From Lachnospiraceae bacterium (GTDB lineage: Bacteria > Bacillota > Clostridia > Lachnospirales > Lachnospiraceae): DNA of 64,000 nucleotides. Below are positions 8,704 through 17,070 of the stretch, one piece after another (the first letter of the stretch is position 1; each line of letters begins with the position of its first letter). A model generated the notes under the pieces. It was not told the origin of the DNA. It did not search any database and was given only the letters and a program-made list of their open reading frames with translations. The translations under genes and the position numbers were made by a program. The stretch is taken from the NCBI GenBank assembly GCA_017469945.1, contig JAFUFI010000029.1:1-64000 (forward strand), read 5' to 3'.

Positions 8704-9371
8704 TGAAGAAATGTTTATATTGCAAAATCGAAGTTGGCGGGGACCTGGAAAAATGTCCTTTGTGTCAGAGCAAACTTGTAGGCGAACCTGAAGAGCCATA
8801 TTTCCCCAAGCAGGCAAATCTGCAAAGAAGATCGCTTTACTATAAGATCCAGCTTTTTGTGGTCTGGGTTCTTGCCATTGCAGGATTATCGGCTGAATTT
8901 TTGTTTAATTTCAAGATCCCCGGTTTTCCCAAGGTGCATTGGAGCCTGATTTTGTTCTTGTGGCTTTTTGCTTTTGAATTCGGAATAATGAGACAGTTTA
9001 AGCCGGGAACGGGATCGGCGAGAAAAGTCACTTCAATGGCTTTTATAATCCTTGTGCTTTTGGTGATAACGTCATACTTTTTCAATTTCTGGAGGTTCAC
9101 GCTGGGGTGGGTTGTGCCGATTACGATCATCGGGGACATCATCGCAAACTTTGTTTTTGCTATGATAGATAAGCAGGGAAACACAATGTCCTATCTTTTG
9201 ACAAATCTTCTTGTGGGAATCGTACCGTATATTATTCTCTATTTTTTGGGAAAAGAGACGCCTATTCCCTGGATCGCCTGCCTGATCTTAAGCGTCATAC
9301 TCTTTATCGGCGCCGTAATATTTAAAGGACGCATGGTTTTAAACGAAATACAAAGAAGATTCAATATTTGA
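8703..9371 (+). CDS. Zinc-ribbon membrane protein, DUF6320-like
   Basis: A 222-residue protein. The N-terminus carries a zinc ribbon (CLYCKIEVGGDLEKCPLC, residues 4-21), followed by a hydrophilic linker and six hydrophobic segments from about residue 48 to 210. The ribbon would face the cytoplasm. I recall the family as DUF6320 and it has no known function. It is translationally coupled to the acyltransferase gene and ends the operon, a strong terminator following within 15 bases. Its constant company suggests a membrane anchor or export partner for the acyltransferase product; that is inference. Confidence 0.8.
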   Translation: MKKCLYCKIEVGGDLEKCPLCQSKLVGEPEEPYFPKQANLQRRSLYYKIQLFVVWVLAIAGLSAEFLFNFKIPGFPKVHWSLILFLWLFAFEFGIMRQFKPGTGSARKVTSMAFIILVLLVITSYFFNFWRFTLGWVVPITIIGDIIANFVFAMIDKQGNTMSYLLTNLLVGIVPYIILYFLGKETPIPWIACLILSVILFIGAVIFKGRMVLNEIQRRFNI

Positions 9372-9384
9372 TCTCGCGCTTTAG

Positions 9385-9424
9385 GCTGCCGCCTGCGATC
9401 TTCGGATCCGGGCGGCAGTTTTTG
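9385..9424 (+). terminator. Intrinsic terminator after the DUF6320-like gene
   Basis: CTGCCGCC (9386-9393) pairs with GGCGGCAG (9411-9418) and is followed by TTTTT. The loop carries a small CGGATCCG palindrome. Confidence 0.9.
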
Positions 9425-9450
9425 CGTTTTGGAAAAATTTAAAATACCCC

Positions 9451-9482
9451 TTGACACATTATACTATGCGATATATAGTAAT
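9451..9482 (+). promoter_or_regulatory. PadR operon promoter with overlapping palindromic operator
   Basis: TTGACA (9451-9456) and TATAGT (9474-9479) with a 17-base spacer form a near-consensus promoter. The spacer and -10 are covered by an inverted repeat, ATACTAT (9461-9467) against ATAGTA(AT) (9475-9482). PadR regulators commonly bind such palindromes in their own promoters, so this is a likely autoregulatory site. Confidence 0.8.
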
Positions 9483-9516
9483 ATACATCAAGAGGTATTA
9501 CGCATGGCATAGTTTG

Positions 9517-9614
9517 TCAAAATGACACAGGGGGACGGAGTTGGGGGTTCATAGTCAGAATAATCTCAAAATAGTCTGACTATGACACAGCAACCCCGTC
9601 CCGGGGGGTCAAAA
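9517..9614. repeat. REP-like palindromic element, full hairpin (copy 3) in the padR leader
   Basis: Left arm 9521-9559 (AATGACACAGGGGGACGGAG onward) and right arm 9572-9612 pair imperfectly; the ten bases next to the loop (CATAGTCAGA) match exactly. The loop reads AATAATCTCAAAATAG, close to that of copy 1. The element lies wholly inside the predicted 5' leader (from about 9486) and ends seven bases before the padR SD, so every padR transcript should carry a stem of nearly 100 nt. Confidence 0.85.
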
Positions 9615-9633
9615 TGGAGTGAAAGGAGACCGT

Positions 9634-9954
9634 ATGGAGAATCAGATGAAAAGAGGTCTTCTGGATGTATGTGTGCTGGCGGCGATAAAGGATGCGGATT
9701 CCTACGGGTATCAGATCATAAAGGATATGAGCCCGTATGTAGAGATATCGGAATCAACCCTTTATCCGATACTCAGAAGGCTGGAAGCCGGAGCGCTTCT
9801 TACGGTAAGGAGCGAGGAATATAACGGCAGGCTTCGCAAGTACTACCACATAACACCGGAAGGACTTAAGAGGATCGAAACGTTTAAAGAGGAGTGGAAA
9901 GAGATTATGATGATCTATGAATTCGTTACTAAGGAGGGAAAGAAAGATGAATAA
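9634..9954 (+). CDS. PadR family transcriptional repressor
   Basis: A 106-residue winged-helix protein with the family signature (RGLLDVCVLAAI, YGYQIIKDM, STLYPILRRLE, YYHITPEG). I chose ATG 9634, which follows the SD GAAAGGAG by five bases; the GTG at 9619 is less likely. PadR proteins of this size repress their own operon and often respond to drugs or cell-envelope stress. It overlaps the next gene by eight bases, and this PadR-HAAS-DUF4097 order recurs in many Firmicutes. Confidence 0.93.
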   Translation: MENQMKRGLLDVCVLAAIKDADSYGYQIIKDMSPYVEISESTLYPILRRLEAGALLTVRSEEYNGRLRKYYHITPEGLKRIETFKEEWKEIMMIYEFVTKEGKKDE

Positions 9955-10579
9955 AGAAACTTTCCTTACAGAGCTTCGGACGAGACTTGAAGGCCTCCCG
10001 GAGACAGAGCTTAACAAATCGATAGATTTTTACAGTGAGATGATAGATGACCGCCTTGATGACGGTCTCTCCGAGGAAGAAGCTGTTGCTGCCCTCGGAG
10101 ATTTAAAGGATATTACGGACCATATCCTTGAGGATGTTCCCCTCGGAAAGATCGTAAAAGAGAAAGTCAGAAAAGTTAAAAGCGGCAGGGGATTAAGACC
10201 CTGGGAGATCGTGCTTATCGTTCTCGGCTCTCCCGTATGGCTGCCCATAGCTTTAAGCCTTTCTATAGTGGCGCTGGTACTTTTCATCGTCTTTTACCTT
10301 CTTTACTGGGTAATAATCCTTGTATTTTACATCGTAGACCTTTGCTTTGCCCTCGGCGGCGTGGCGGGAATCGTCTGCGGAGTAGTGGCCATGGCAAAGG
10401 GAATGGCGCCCTACGGATTTATGCTTTTCGGATGCGGACTTTTCTTAGGCGGCTTATCAATACCTTTCTTTTTCTTCTGCAATATAGTTGCAAAGGGAAT
10501 GATCGGCCTAAGCAAGCTTATAACCAAAGGTATCAAGAACCTCTTTATCGGTAGAAAAAAGAAGGGAGAGCAGCAATGA
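9947..10579 (+). CDS. HAAS/DUF1700 family membrane protein
   Basis: A 210-residue protein. The N-terminal 70 residues form the acidic helical HAAS/DUF1700 domain (LRTRLEGLPETELNKSIDFY, DGLSEEEAVAALG), followed by hydrophobic segments at about 85-200 and a basic tail. I chose ATG 9947 behind the SD AAGGAGGG (9931-9938). Such proteins are partners of PadR regulators in membrane-stress modules. It overlaps the next gene (ATGA), so the three are made together. Confidence 0.88.
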   Translation: MNKETFLTELRTRLEGLPETELNKSIDFYSEMIDDRLDDGLSEEEAVAALGDLKDITDHILEDVPLGKIVKEKVRKVKSGRGLRPWEIVLIVLGSPVWLPIALSLSIVALVLFIVFYLLYWVIILVFYIVDLCFALGGVAGIVCGVVAMAKGMAPYGFMLFGCGLFLGGLSIPFFFFCNIVAKGMIGLSKLITKGIKNLFIGRKKKGEQQ

Positions 10580-11715
10580 AAGGAAAATATATAGCACTTA
10601 TCGCAGCCGGCGCTATGATGATAGTCGGCGCGGGAATTACATTCGGAACCATAGCAAGTCACGGATTTGACTATGATAAAATGTCAAGAAGCGGAGAGGA
10701 ACTTATGGAAAAGGAATACCCTATTTCGGGAAGCGTTAAAGATATTTACGTAAAAGATGCGGCAGTAAAGATCAGCCCTTCGGCAGACGGAAACTCGGTT
10801 GTAAAAACGTTAGAGCTTCCCAAATACACTTTTGAAGTTACTGACGATAACGGCAAACTTAGTGTCATCGGAAAAGATAAAAGAGTCTGGACGGATTATA
10901 TTTTTAACGTAAATGAACCTGAAGCAATCATCTATATTCCCGAGGGCGAGTACAATTCACTGCTTATAGAAAACGGCTCAAATCGTGCAATCGTTGAGGA
11001 CGGCTTTGTATTTGATACCGCTAAAGTTGATAACGGAAGCGGAAGTGTAAAGTTCTTTGCAGGTGCCAAAAATGAAATTAATCTTCATTCCGGAAGCGGA
11101 AGCATTGCGGCGGAAGGAGTAACCGCCGGTTTCTTAAATGTAACAGGTGGAAGCGGAAGCATAAAGCTTATAGATGTTAAAAGCGGGGATATAAATGTAA
11201 AGGACTACTCCGGATCCGTAAAGTTTGAAAAGGTTGAGTGCGACGATGCGGTAATTGACTCAGGCTCCGGATCTGTAGCTCTTGACGCTCTTAGAGGAAC
11301 AAGCTTAAATGTAAAAGTTTCAAGCGGTTCATTCCATCTGGACGACTCCGAATTAACGGGAGGTATTACCGCAAAGGACGGGTCGGGCTCTATCCACTTT
11401 AACGGGGTTAAAGCAGACAAAATTGATGCAACAAATTCAAGCGGCTCTGTAAACTTTACAAATGTAATTTGCACGGCTGAGATGGTTGTGGCTTCAGGCT
11501 CAGGCTCCGTAAAGCTTGACAGATGCGATGCAAAAGATTACGACATAAACGCTTCTTCCGGCTCTGTCAAGGCTTCGATTCTTTCTCCAAAGAATATTAA
11601 CGCTTCAAGTTCATCGGGGTCGGTTAATCTTCCCGATATAGACGATTCGAAGGCGACCGGCAATATGAAGATCCGTACCGGCAGCGGAAGTATCCGTGTT
11701 GAGATAGCAGAGTAA
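10576..11715 (+). CDS. DUF4097 family beta-helix protein with GSGS repeats
   Basis: A 379-residue protein with an N-terminal membrane or signal segment (residues 5-28) and a long body of about a dozen repeats of 17-20 residues, each centred on (G/S)SGS followed by alternating hydrophobic residues (for example NGSGSVKF, SGSGSIAAE, GGSGSIKLID). This is the repetitive beta-helix fold of DUF4097/adhesin-like proteins. It is anchored by its N-terminus and probably faces outward. Its partner genes suggest a structural or sensing part of a PadR-controlled envelope response; the ligand is not known. Confidence 0.88.
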   Translation: MKGKYIALIAAGAMMIVGAGITFGTIASHGFDYDKMSRSGEELMEKEYPISGSVKDIYVKDAAVKISPSADGNSVVKTLELPKYTFEVTDDNGKLSVIGKDKRVWTDYIFNVNEPEAIIYIPEGEYNSLLIENGSNRAIVEDGFVFDTAKVDNGSGSVKFFAGAKNEINLHSGSGSIAAEGVTAGFLNVTGGSGSIKLIDVKSGDINVKDYSGSVKFEKVECDDAVIDSGSGSVALDALRGTSLNVKVSSGSFHLDDSELTGGITAKDGSGSIHFNGVKADKIDATNSSGSVNFTNVICTAEMVVASGSGSVKLDRCDAKDYDINASSGSVKASILSPKNINASSSSGSVNLPDIDDSKATGNMKIRTGSGSIRVEIAE

Positions 11716-11718
11716 GAC

Positions 11719-11759
11719 GCGGTTACCACAAAATGCCTTGCAAAAGGCAAGTAAACCGC
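11719..11759 (+). other. Nested hairpin downstream of the DUF4097 gene
   Basis: GCGGTT (11719-11724) pairs with AACCGC (11754-11759), enclosing TGCCTT/AAGGCA. No U-run follows, so it is more likely an mRNA 3'-end protector than the terminator itself. Confidence 0.5.
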
Positions 11760-11805
11760 ATTAAAGCATTATGATTGTATCAAAACTGTTTTTGTGATAG
11801 GATTG

Positions 11806-11836
11806 GTGGGTTGTGATTTCACAGCCCACTTTTTTA
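11806..11836 (+). terminator. Intrinsic terminator of the padR operon
   Basis: GTGGGTTGTGA pairs with TCACAGCCCAC across a short loop and is followed by seven T. Confidence 0.92.
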
Positions 11837-11926
11837 ATGGCGGGTTATTTAAACTCACCTATAAAGAAAAGACTATTTGATGTATAATATAGTGGCAATA
11901 CTTTTGTTATTTTGAGGCAGGTTTTT

Positions 11927-13171
11927 ATGGAAGAAAACAGAGATTTGGATGTCGTAATAGAGGCAGGGAAAACTCTGATGGAGAGCGGCGCGGAGATATT
12001 CCGCGTTGAGGAGACTATGCGCCATATGGCGCGCGTAATGGAGATTACGGAATTTGACGCGTATACGGTAACCGGCGGCATTATGTCCTCCGGCTTAAAT
12101 AAAGACGGAGAAAGAGTATCGAGAGTAGCCAACGTACCCGTTATAAAGACTCATCTCGGAAGGCTTGAGGCAGTAAACAGTCTTTCAAGAGATCTTGAAA
12201 GGAACGGAAATCCCGGAGCGGATGCGATCAGAAAAAGGATTGAGGAGATCAGAAAGATTCCTGACTGCAAGCTTATCTGGTTTTTAGTGGCGTATTTTTG
12301 CGGCGCGGGCTGCTTTGCATACGCTATGGGAAGCTCTGTGATCGACTCTATTGCTGCGGCGGTTACGGGACTTATACTCGGCGTAGTTACTTACTTTATC
12401 GAGAAATTCATCCATACCACCTTCCTTATAAACATAATCGGAAGCATGCTGGTTACGCTGGTAGCGAATCTTTTTTGCTACCTGGGCTTCGGAGAAAAGA
12501 GGAGCCTTATAATCCTCGGAGCGTTTATGATAATTGTCCCGGGAGCGGTATTTGTCAATTCCGTAAGGGAATATTCGGAGAATAACTACGCTACGGGAAC
12601 CAGCCATCTGATGTCTGCTCTTCTTACGAGTATCTCAATGGCGGTAGCGGTAGCTTCGGTTTCAAAGCTTTTTCCTTTCACGGATATGCTCAGCGAAAAC
12701 TTTGCGGAGTCGGTGGGATCCCCGCTTCAGGGAGCTATCAGGGTGATCATGGCGGGGTTCGGTACGCTTGCGTTTGCCGCGCTTTACAACGCTCCTTTAA
12801 AATACTATCCGGATCTTGGGCTGCTTGGGGCGGGATCATGGCTTGTTTATCTTTTGATTACGGAGTTTTGGAACCAGGAGGTGCTTGGAGTTTTTGCGGC
12901 AGCTTCCTTTGTCTCAATCGGAGCAAGGATTCTTTCCGTAAAGAGAAAATGCCCCATGACAATGTTTCTGTCCACCAGCATTTTCCCGCTGTTTCCCGGA
13001 ATCACGCTTTACCGCGGAATATACTTTTTGCTTACGGGACATCAGGAGGTGGCTTACTCTTTTATGAAGGGAAGCTTCCTTACGGCGTTTATGATCGCTC
13101 TTGCGATCGCTCTTGCAAAGCAGTTCAGGCTTATTCCCATCGCAGGACATAAACGGTCAAAAAATAAATAA
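11927..13171 (+). CDS. Threonine/serine exporter (ThrE) family protein
   Basis: A 414-residue membrane protein that joins both ThrE halves: a soluble N-terminal domain (about 1-115; ESGAEIFRVEETM is the signature) and about nine or ten membrane segments after residue 115. The second half (from about 265) holds the small ThrE_2-type domain. The family exports threonine and serine in Corynebacterium; the substrate here is inferred. I chose ATG 11927 with SD GAGG ten bases upstream; a TATAAT at 11883-11888 may be its -10. A separate promoter follows the gene, so it is probably monocistronic. Confidence 0.88.
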   Translation: MEENRDLDVVIEAGKTLMESGAEIFRVEETMRHMARVMEITEFDAYTVTGGIMSSGLNKDGERVSRVANVPVIKTHLGRLEAVNSLSRDLERNGNPGADAIRKRIEEIRKIPDCKLIWFLVAYFCGAGCFAYAMGSSVIDSIAAAVTGLILGVVTYFIEKFIHTTFLINIIGSMLVTLVANLFCYLGFGEKRSLIILGAFMIIVPGAVFVNSVREYSENNYATGTSHLMSALLTSISMAVAVASVSKLFPFTDMLSENFAESVGSPLQGAIRVIMAGFGTLAFAALYNAPLKYYPDLGLLGAGSWLVYLLITEFWNQEVLGVFAAASFVSIGARILSVKRKCPMTMFLSTSIFPLFPGITLYRGIYFLLTGHQEVAYSFMKGSFLTAFMIALAIALAKQFRLIPIAGHKRSKNK

Positions 13172-13196
13172 AAAGTTGATACGAAATAAGGTTTTA

Positions 13197-13228
13197 TTGT
13201 ACAAAGAAGTCTGTATTTATGGTAAAAT
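13197..13228 (+). promoter_or_regulatory. Promoter for the c-di-GMP phosphodiesterase operon
   Basis: An extended -10, TGGTAAAAT (13220-13228), is clear; the best -35 (TTGTAC, 13197-13202) has a long 20-base spacer, so activity probably relies on the extended -10. The same TGGTAAAATGAA sequence appears in the promoter at 45461-45489. Confidence 0.6.
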
Positions 13229-13276
13229 GAATGTAATTTGACACTTGGGAACGCGTATTTCAAAGTAGGAGACGAT

Positions 13277-15052
13277 ATGTATAAGATTTCAGATGAAATT
13301 AGACGTATCTATGAAGCATTGGAAATACCTCTTTTTATGATGACGGTGGATAACGGCGAAGTTACCTCCGTTCTGTATTCTGACGGTTTTTTGAAGTTTC
13401 AGGGTGTTTCAAGGGAGAGCCTGGAGTCGGTTTACGAAGGAAATATCGAGGGAAGTCTATTTGAAAGAGTTCACCCCGAGGAAACAGCAAAGCTTAAAAG
13501 AGTAACCGATGACTTCCTCTTTGGAATTGAGGATGAATACGACGTTATTTTCAGAGCGAAGATAGGTGATGAGTACAGGTTTATTCATGCCGTAGGTTTT
13601 CGCCAAAATATCTATGCCGAGTGCAAGGCTTCCGTTATCGTGTACAGCGATATGAAAAAGCATGAAGAGGTCGTCACCCAAATAACTGAAAGATATCGTT
13701 TCTTCGGAGATGACGATTTCTATATTGATAAGCTGACAGACCTTCCCAATATCAATTACTTCCATCAGTTCGGTATGGAAAAGACCAAAGATATCGTAGC
13801 AGCGGGAAAAACTCCCGTTATTATGTACTATGATGTCGACTCAATGCAGTCCTATAATAATCAGTACGGCTTAAAGGCCGGGGATAATCTGCTTATATTG
13901 ATCGCCAATATTTTAAGCGAAGAGTTTCCCGAAGGAATGATAGTTCGCGGAGCAGACGACCACTTTATCGTGCTTACGGCAATGGAGAGCAAAACCGCTC
14001 TCGGAATACAGATCTGCGAGATCAACAACCGTATAAAGACCGAAGCCTACGGAAATACTACCGGAATACATGCCGGAGTCTGCGAATATAAAGAAGGCTA
14101 CGGGATAATAGACGGACTCGACAGGGCGAAACTTGCCAACAAGTTCCTCGGAGAGGATCTTAATACCTGTTTCAGATTCTTCGAATATACGGATATTGAT
14201 GAGTTTATAAGCGAGCGCTATATAGTCGAGAATTTCCGAAAGGCTATAAGAAGCGGTTGGATTAAGATTTATTACCAGTGTTTTCTCCGCTTAGAGACCG
14301 GAAACGGCGCCGGATTTGAGGCTTTATCAAGGTGGGTGGATCCCGATAAGGGCGTCCTTTCCCCGGCGCAGTTTATCCCTGTGCTCGAGAAATACCATCT
14401 TATTCATGAGATGGATCTTTATATGTTCGAAAAGGTCTGCAGTGAGATTAAGCCCAGGTATGATGCAAATCTGCCGATCCTTCCCGTATCTATCAATTTT
14501 TCCAGACAGGACTTTGATCATATCGACGTCCCGACTCAGCTTAACAGGATAATCGAAAGATACAAGATCGGCAGATACAATATCGACAAGAGCTATTTTA
14601 TAATCGAAATCACCGAGCAGGATATGGCTGTCGGAACGGAGAGGTTCTTTGACCAGCTGGCGAGATTACGCGAAAGCGGATTCGGACTCTGGATCGATGA
14701 TTTCGGAAGCGGATATTCTTCTCTTAATGTCTTTAGCCGATTTGACGTGGATCTTATCAAATTTGATATGGATCTTTTGAAAAACCTTGATGATCATAAC
14801 GGCGCAAACCGCGAGATAATAAAGGCTATGGTCGGCGTTGCCAAAAAGCTTGGAGTTCATACTCTTTGCGAAGGAATGGAAACTGAAGAGCAAAAACAGT
14901 TCCTGATAGAAGCGGGATGCGAGCTGGCACAAGGTTACCTGTACCACAAGCCCGAGCCTCTTGATACGATATTTTACAGATTGGGTCTTGGCATACCGAT
15001 TCCCTCCTGGGAGACCGAAGAGGAGAGAAAAAACTTTGAGGATAAATGGTAA
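13277..15052 (+). CDS. PAS-GGDEF-EAL protein, likely c-di-GMP phosphodiesterase
   Basis: A 591-residue cytoplasmic protein: PAS-like sensor (about 1-140), GGDEF domain (about 155-310) and EAL domain (about 325-580). The GGDEF signature is degenerate (RGADDH), so it should not make c-di-GMP. The EAL domain keeps the key residues: FEALSRW, SINFSR, EITE, IDDFGSG, KFD, CEGMET and AQGY, so hydrolysis to pGpG is likely. I chose ATG 13277 with SD AGTAGGAGA. It is followed 22 bases later by another EAL gene, then a TPR gene and an SDR in one apparent operon. Confidence 0.88.
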   Translation: MYKISDEIRRIYEALEIPLFMMTVDNGEVTSVLYSDGFLKFQGVSRESLESVYEGNIEGSLFERVHPEETAKLKRVTDDFLFGIEDEYDVIFRAKIGDEYRFIHAVGFRQNIYAECKASVIVYSDMKKHEEVVTQITERYRFFGDDDFYIDKLTDLPNINYFHQFGMEKTKDIVAAGKTPVIMYYDVDSMQSYNNQYGLKAGDNLLILIANILSEEFPEGMIVRGADDHFIVLTAMESKTALGIQICEINNRIKTEAYGNTTGIHAGVCEYKEGYGIIDGLDRAKLANKFLGEDLNTCFRFFEYTDIDEFISERYIVENFRKAIRSGWIKIYYQCFLRLETGNGAGFEALSRWVDPDKGVLSPAQFIPVLEKYHLIHEMDLYMFEKVCSEIKPRYDANLPILPVSINFSRQDFDHIDVPTQLNRIIERYKIGRYNIDKSYFIIEITEQDMAVGTERFFDQLARLRESGFGLWIDDFGSGYSSLNVFSRFDVDLIKFDMDLLKNLDDHNGANREIIKAMVGVAKKLGVHTLCEGMETEEQKQFLIEAGCELAQGYLYHKPEPLDTIFYRLGLGIPIPSWETEEERKNFEDKW

Positions 15053-15074
15053 ATCCGTCAAAGGGGGATATCAG

Positions 15075-17069
15075 GTGAAAAAAAGTAAAGAGATTAATTA
15101 CAGAAAACTTACAAGAAACAACGTGTGGGTCGGACTAGTGGCATTTTTTGCCGCAGTCTGCATACACGTTGTTTTCTTGCTTGCCACATCAATCCTTTTA
15201 ACCTATGTCGCTGAGTCAAAGATTCAGAGCGAGATTGATTCGATCAGGGATATGGTGGCACTTTATGAAGAGGGAAACGTTCCTGCGGATGAGGTCTACG
15301 CCCTGCTTGATAAAAAGGGAAGGGAGTATTATATAACCGACGGTGATGGACGCATTCTCCACAGCAAAGGACAGATTGAAGCCTTTGACTCGGACGGCTC
15401 CATCAGCTGGCAATCGTTTAACGATAATGTAACATACTACAGCAACTCCAAGATCGGATTTGTTAAAAGCGGTGTAGGCGACGGTATGGTCATCAATCTC
15501 CTGGATGTTTTCAAGGAAGTAAGAGGCAAGATCTCGGAGGTGGATTTCAATATCGAATCCGACGAAACAATGGTTACCATGCCAATCTGGCAGGAGGTTC
15601 TTCTTAGCGACGGGCAGACGCATTTTTATGCCAAAGCAAGCGTCAATCTTACGGTAAAGGATTTACTTATCTGGCTTGTAAGTTACTTAACGATATCGAT
15701 CCTTATCGCTATTGTTATCATCATTCTTATTATTGCTGCCATTGTTAATCATGTTCGAAACAGAAGGACTCTGGCCGTACTTTTCGGAGACTCCGTTACA
15801 GGCGGAAAAAATATTAACTGGTTTATCTACTACGGAAATCAGATAATCCGGAAAAAGAAAAACAGGGACAGAAAGTACGCAGTAGTCAGCATTGAACTTG
15901 TAAAATACAACCTGTATTGCGTCTGCCATTCGCTCTCTGCGGGAGAAGAACTCCTTAGAGCCATAAACGAATGTCTTTCAAAAAACATTATGAAAAAAGA
16001 GCTTTGCGCGAGGGGGACTTCCGCTGAATTTGTTTTACTCTTAAAATATACGGACGAAGCAAGAATCCAAAAGAGAGTATCCCATATCATCTCTCAGCTT
16101 GAGAAGCTGTCAGCAGAGCATAAATTCGGATTTCAGGCGGGAATAACCATTGTCGATCCGTCTAAGACAGGAGAAGTCCTTAAAAACGGACGTATCCATA
16201 TGGATATTAAAAGAGAGTTTAATTATGCCAAGGTTGCTGCGGGAGCCCTTTCTTCAACCGATGAGAGCGGAGTAGCGCTTCTTGACGATAAGATGATAGA
16301 GGACCAAAAGTGGGTTGATACAGTTTGCGAAAAGCTGCAGTCCGCCCTTGATAATGAAGAGTTTGTGGTCTATTACCAGCCGAAGTACGATCCGAGGACG
16401 GATAAGCTTACGGGGGCGGAGGCTCTTATCAGGTGGCAGTCGCCGGAATACGGACTTGTTCCTCCGGGCCGCATTATCCCTATATTTGAGCAAAACGGAT
16501 TTATTACGCAGATAGATCATTATATGATAAGGCATGTTGCAAGGGATCAAAAGAAATGGCTTGATGAGGGAAAAAGCTGCGTACCTGTTTCCGTCAATGT
16601 TTCAAGAGCGCATTTTGCGGAGGATGACCTAGCGGACCAGATCTGCGCGCTTGTGGACGCTGAGGGGGCTCCCCACGAACTTATAGAGATTGAGCTTACG
16701 GAGAGTGCATTTTTTGATGACAAGAAGGCTATGTTAAATGTTATTGCCGGATTAAAGAAATGTGGATTCGCCGTATCTATGGACGATTTCGGCTCCGGAT
16801 ACTCTTCCCTTAATTCACTTAAGGATATGCCGCTTGATGTGCTTAAACTTGATGCGGAGTTTTTCCGGGGAGACGGCGGGGACGGCAGGGCTCAGATAGT
16901 CGTATCCGAAGCGATAAGGCTTGCCAAAAACCTTAATATGCGCACAGTTGCGGAAGGTGTTGAAGTAAAGGAGCAGGTTGACTTCCTTGCAAAGGAAGGG
17001 TGCGATATGATACAGGGATACTATTACGCAAAACCTATGCCTGCAGAAGAATTTGTAACGAGGATTTGA
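15075..17069 (+). CDS. Membrane-bound degenerate GGDEF-EAL protein, likely c-di-GMP phosphodiesterase
   Basis: A 664-residue protein with two membrane segments (about 18-45 and 203-228) that flank an extracytoplasmic sensor of about 155 residues, then a degenerate GGDEF domain (RGTSAEF) and an EAL domain (about 425-660). EAL residues are intact: GAEALIRW, SVNVSR, ELTES, MDDFGSG, KLD, AEGVE and IQGYYY. The start is GTG 15075 behind AAGGGGGA; the longer open frame runs into the upstream gene. It would remove c-di-GMP in response to an outside signal. It ends one base before the next start. Confidence 0.88.
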   Translation: MKKSKEINYRKLTRNNVWVGLVAFFAAVCIHVVFLLATSILLTYVAESKIQSEIDSIRDMVALYEEGNVPADEVYALLDKKGREYYITDGDGRILHSKGQIEAFDSDGSISWQSFNDNVTYYSNSKIGFVKSGVGDGMVINLLDVFKEVRGKISEVDFNIESDETMVTMPIWQEVLLSDGQTHFYAKASVNLTVKDLLIWLVSYLTISILIAIVIIILIIAAIVNHVRNRRTLAVLFGDSVTGGKNINWFIYYGNQIIRKKKNRDRKYAVVSIELVKYNLYCVCHSLSAGEELLRAINECLSKNIMKKELCARGTSAEFVLLLKYTDEARIQKRVSHIISQLEKLSAEHKFGFQAGITIVDPSKTGEVLKNGRIHMDIKREFNYAKVAAGALSSTDESGVALLDDKMIEDQKWVDTVCEKLQSALDNEEFVVYYQPKYDPRTDKLTGAEALIRWQSPEYGLVPPGRIIPIFEQNGFITQIDHYMIRHVARDQKKWLDEGKSCVPVSVNVSRAHFAEDDLADQICALVDAEGAPHELIEIELTESAFFDDKKAMLNVIAGLKKCGFAVSMDDFGSGYSSLNSLKDMPLDVLKLDAEFFRGDGGDGRAQIVVSEAIRLAKNLNMRTVAEGVEVKEQVDFLAKEGCDMIQGYYYAKPMPAEEFVTRI

Positions 17070-17070
17070 T

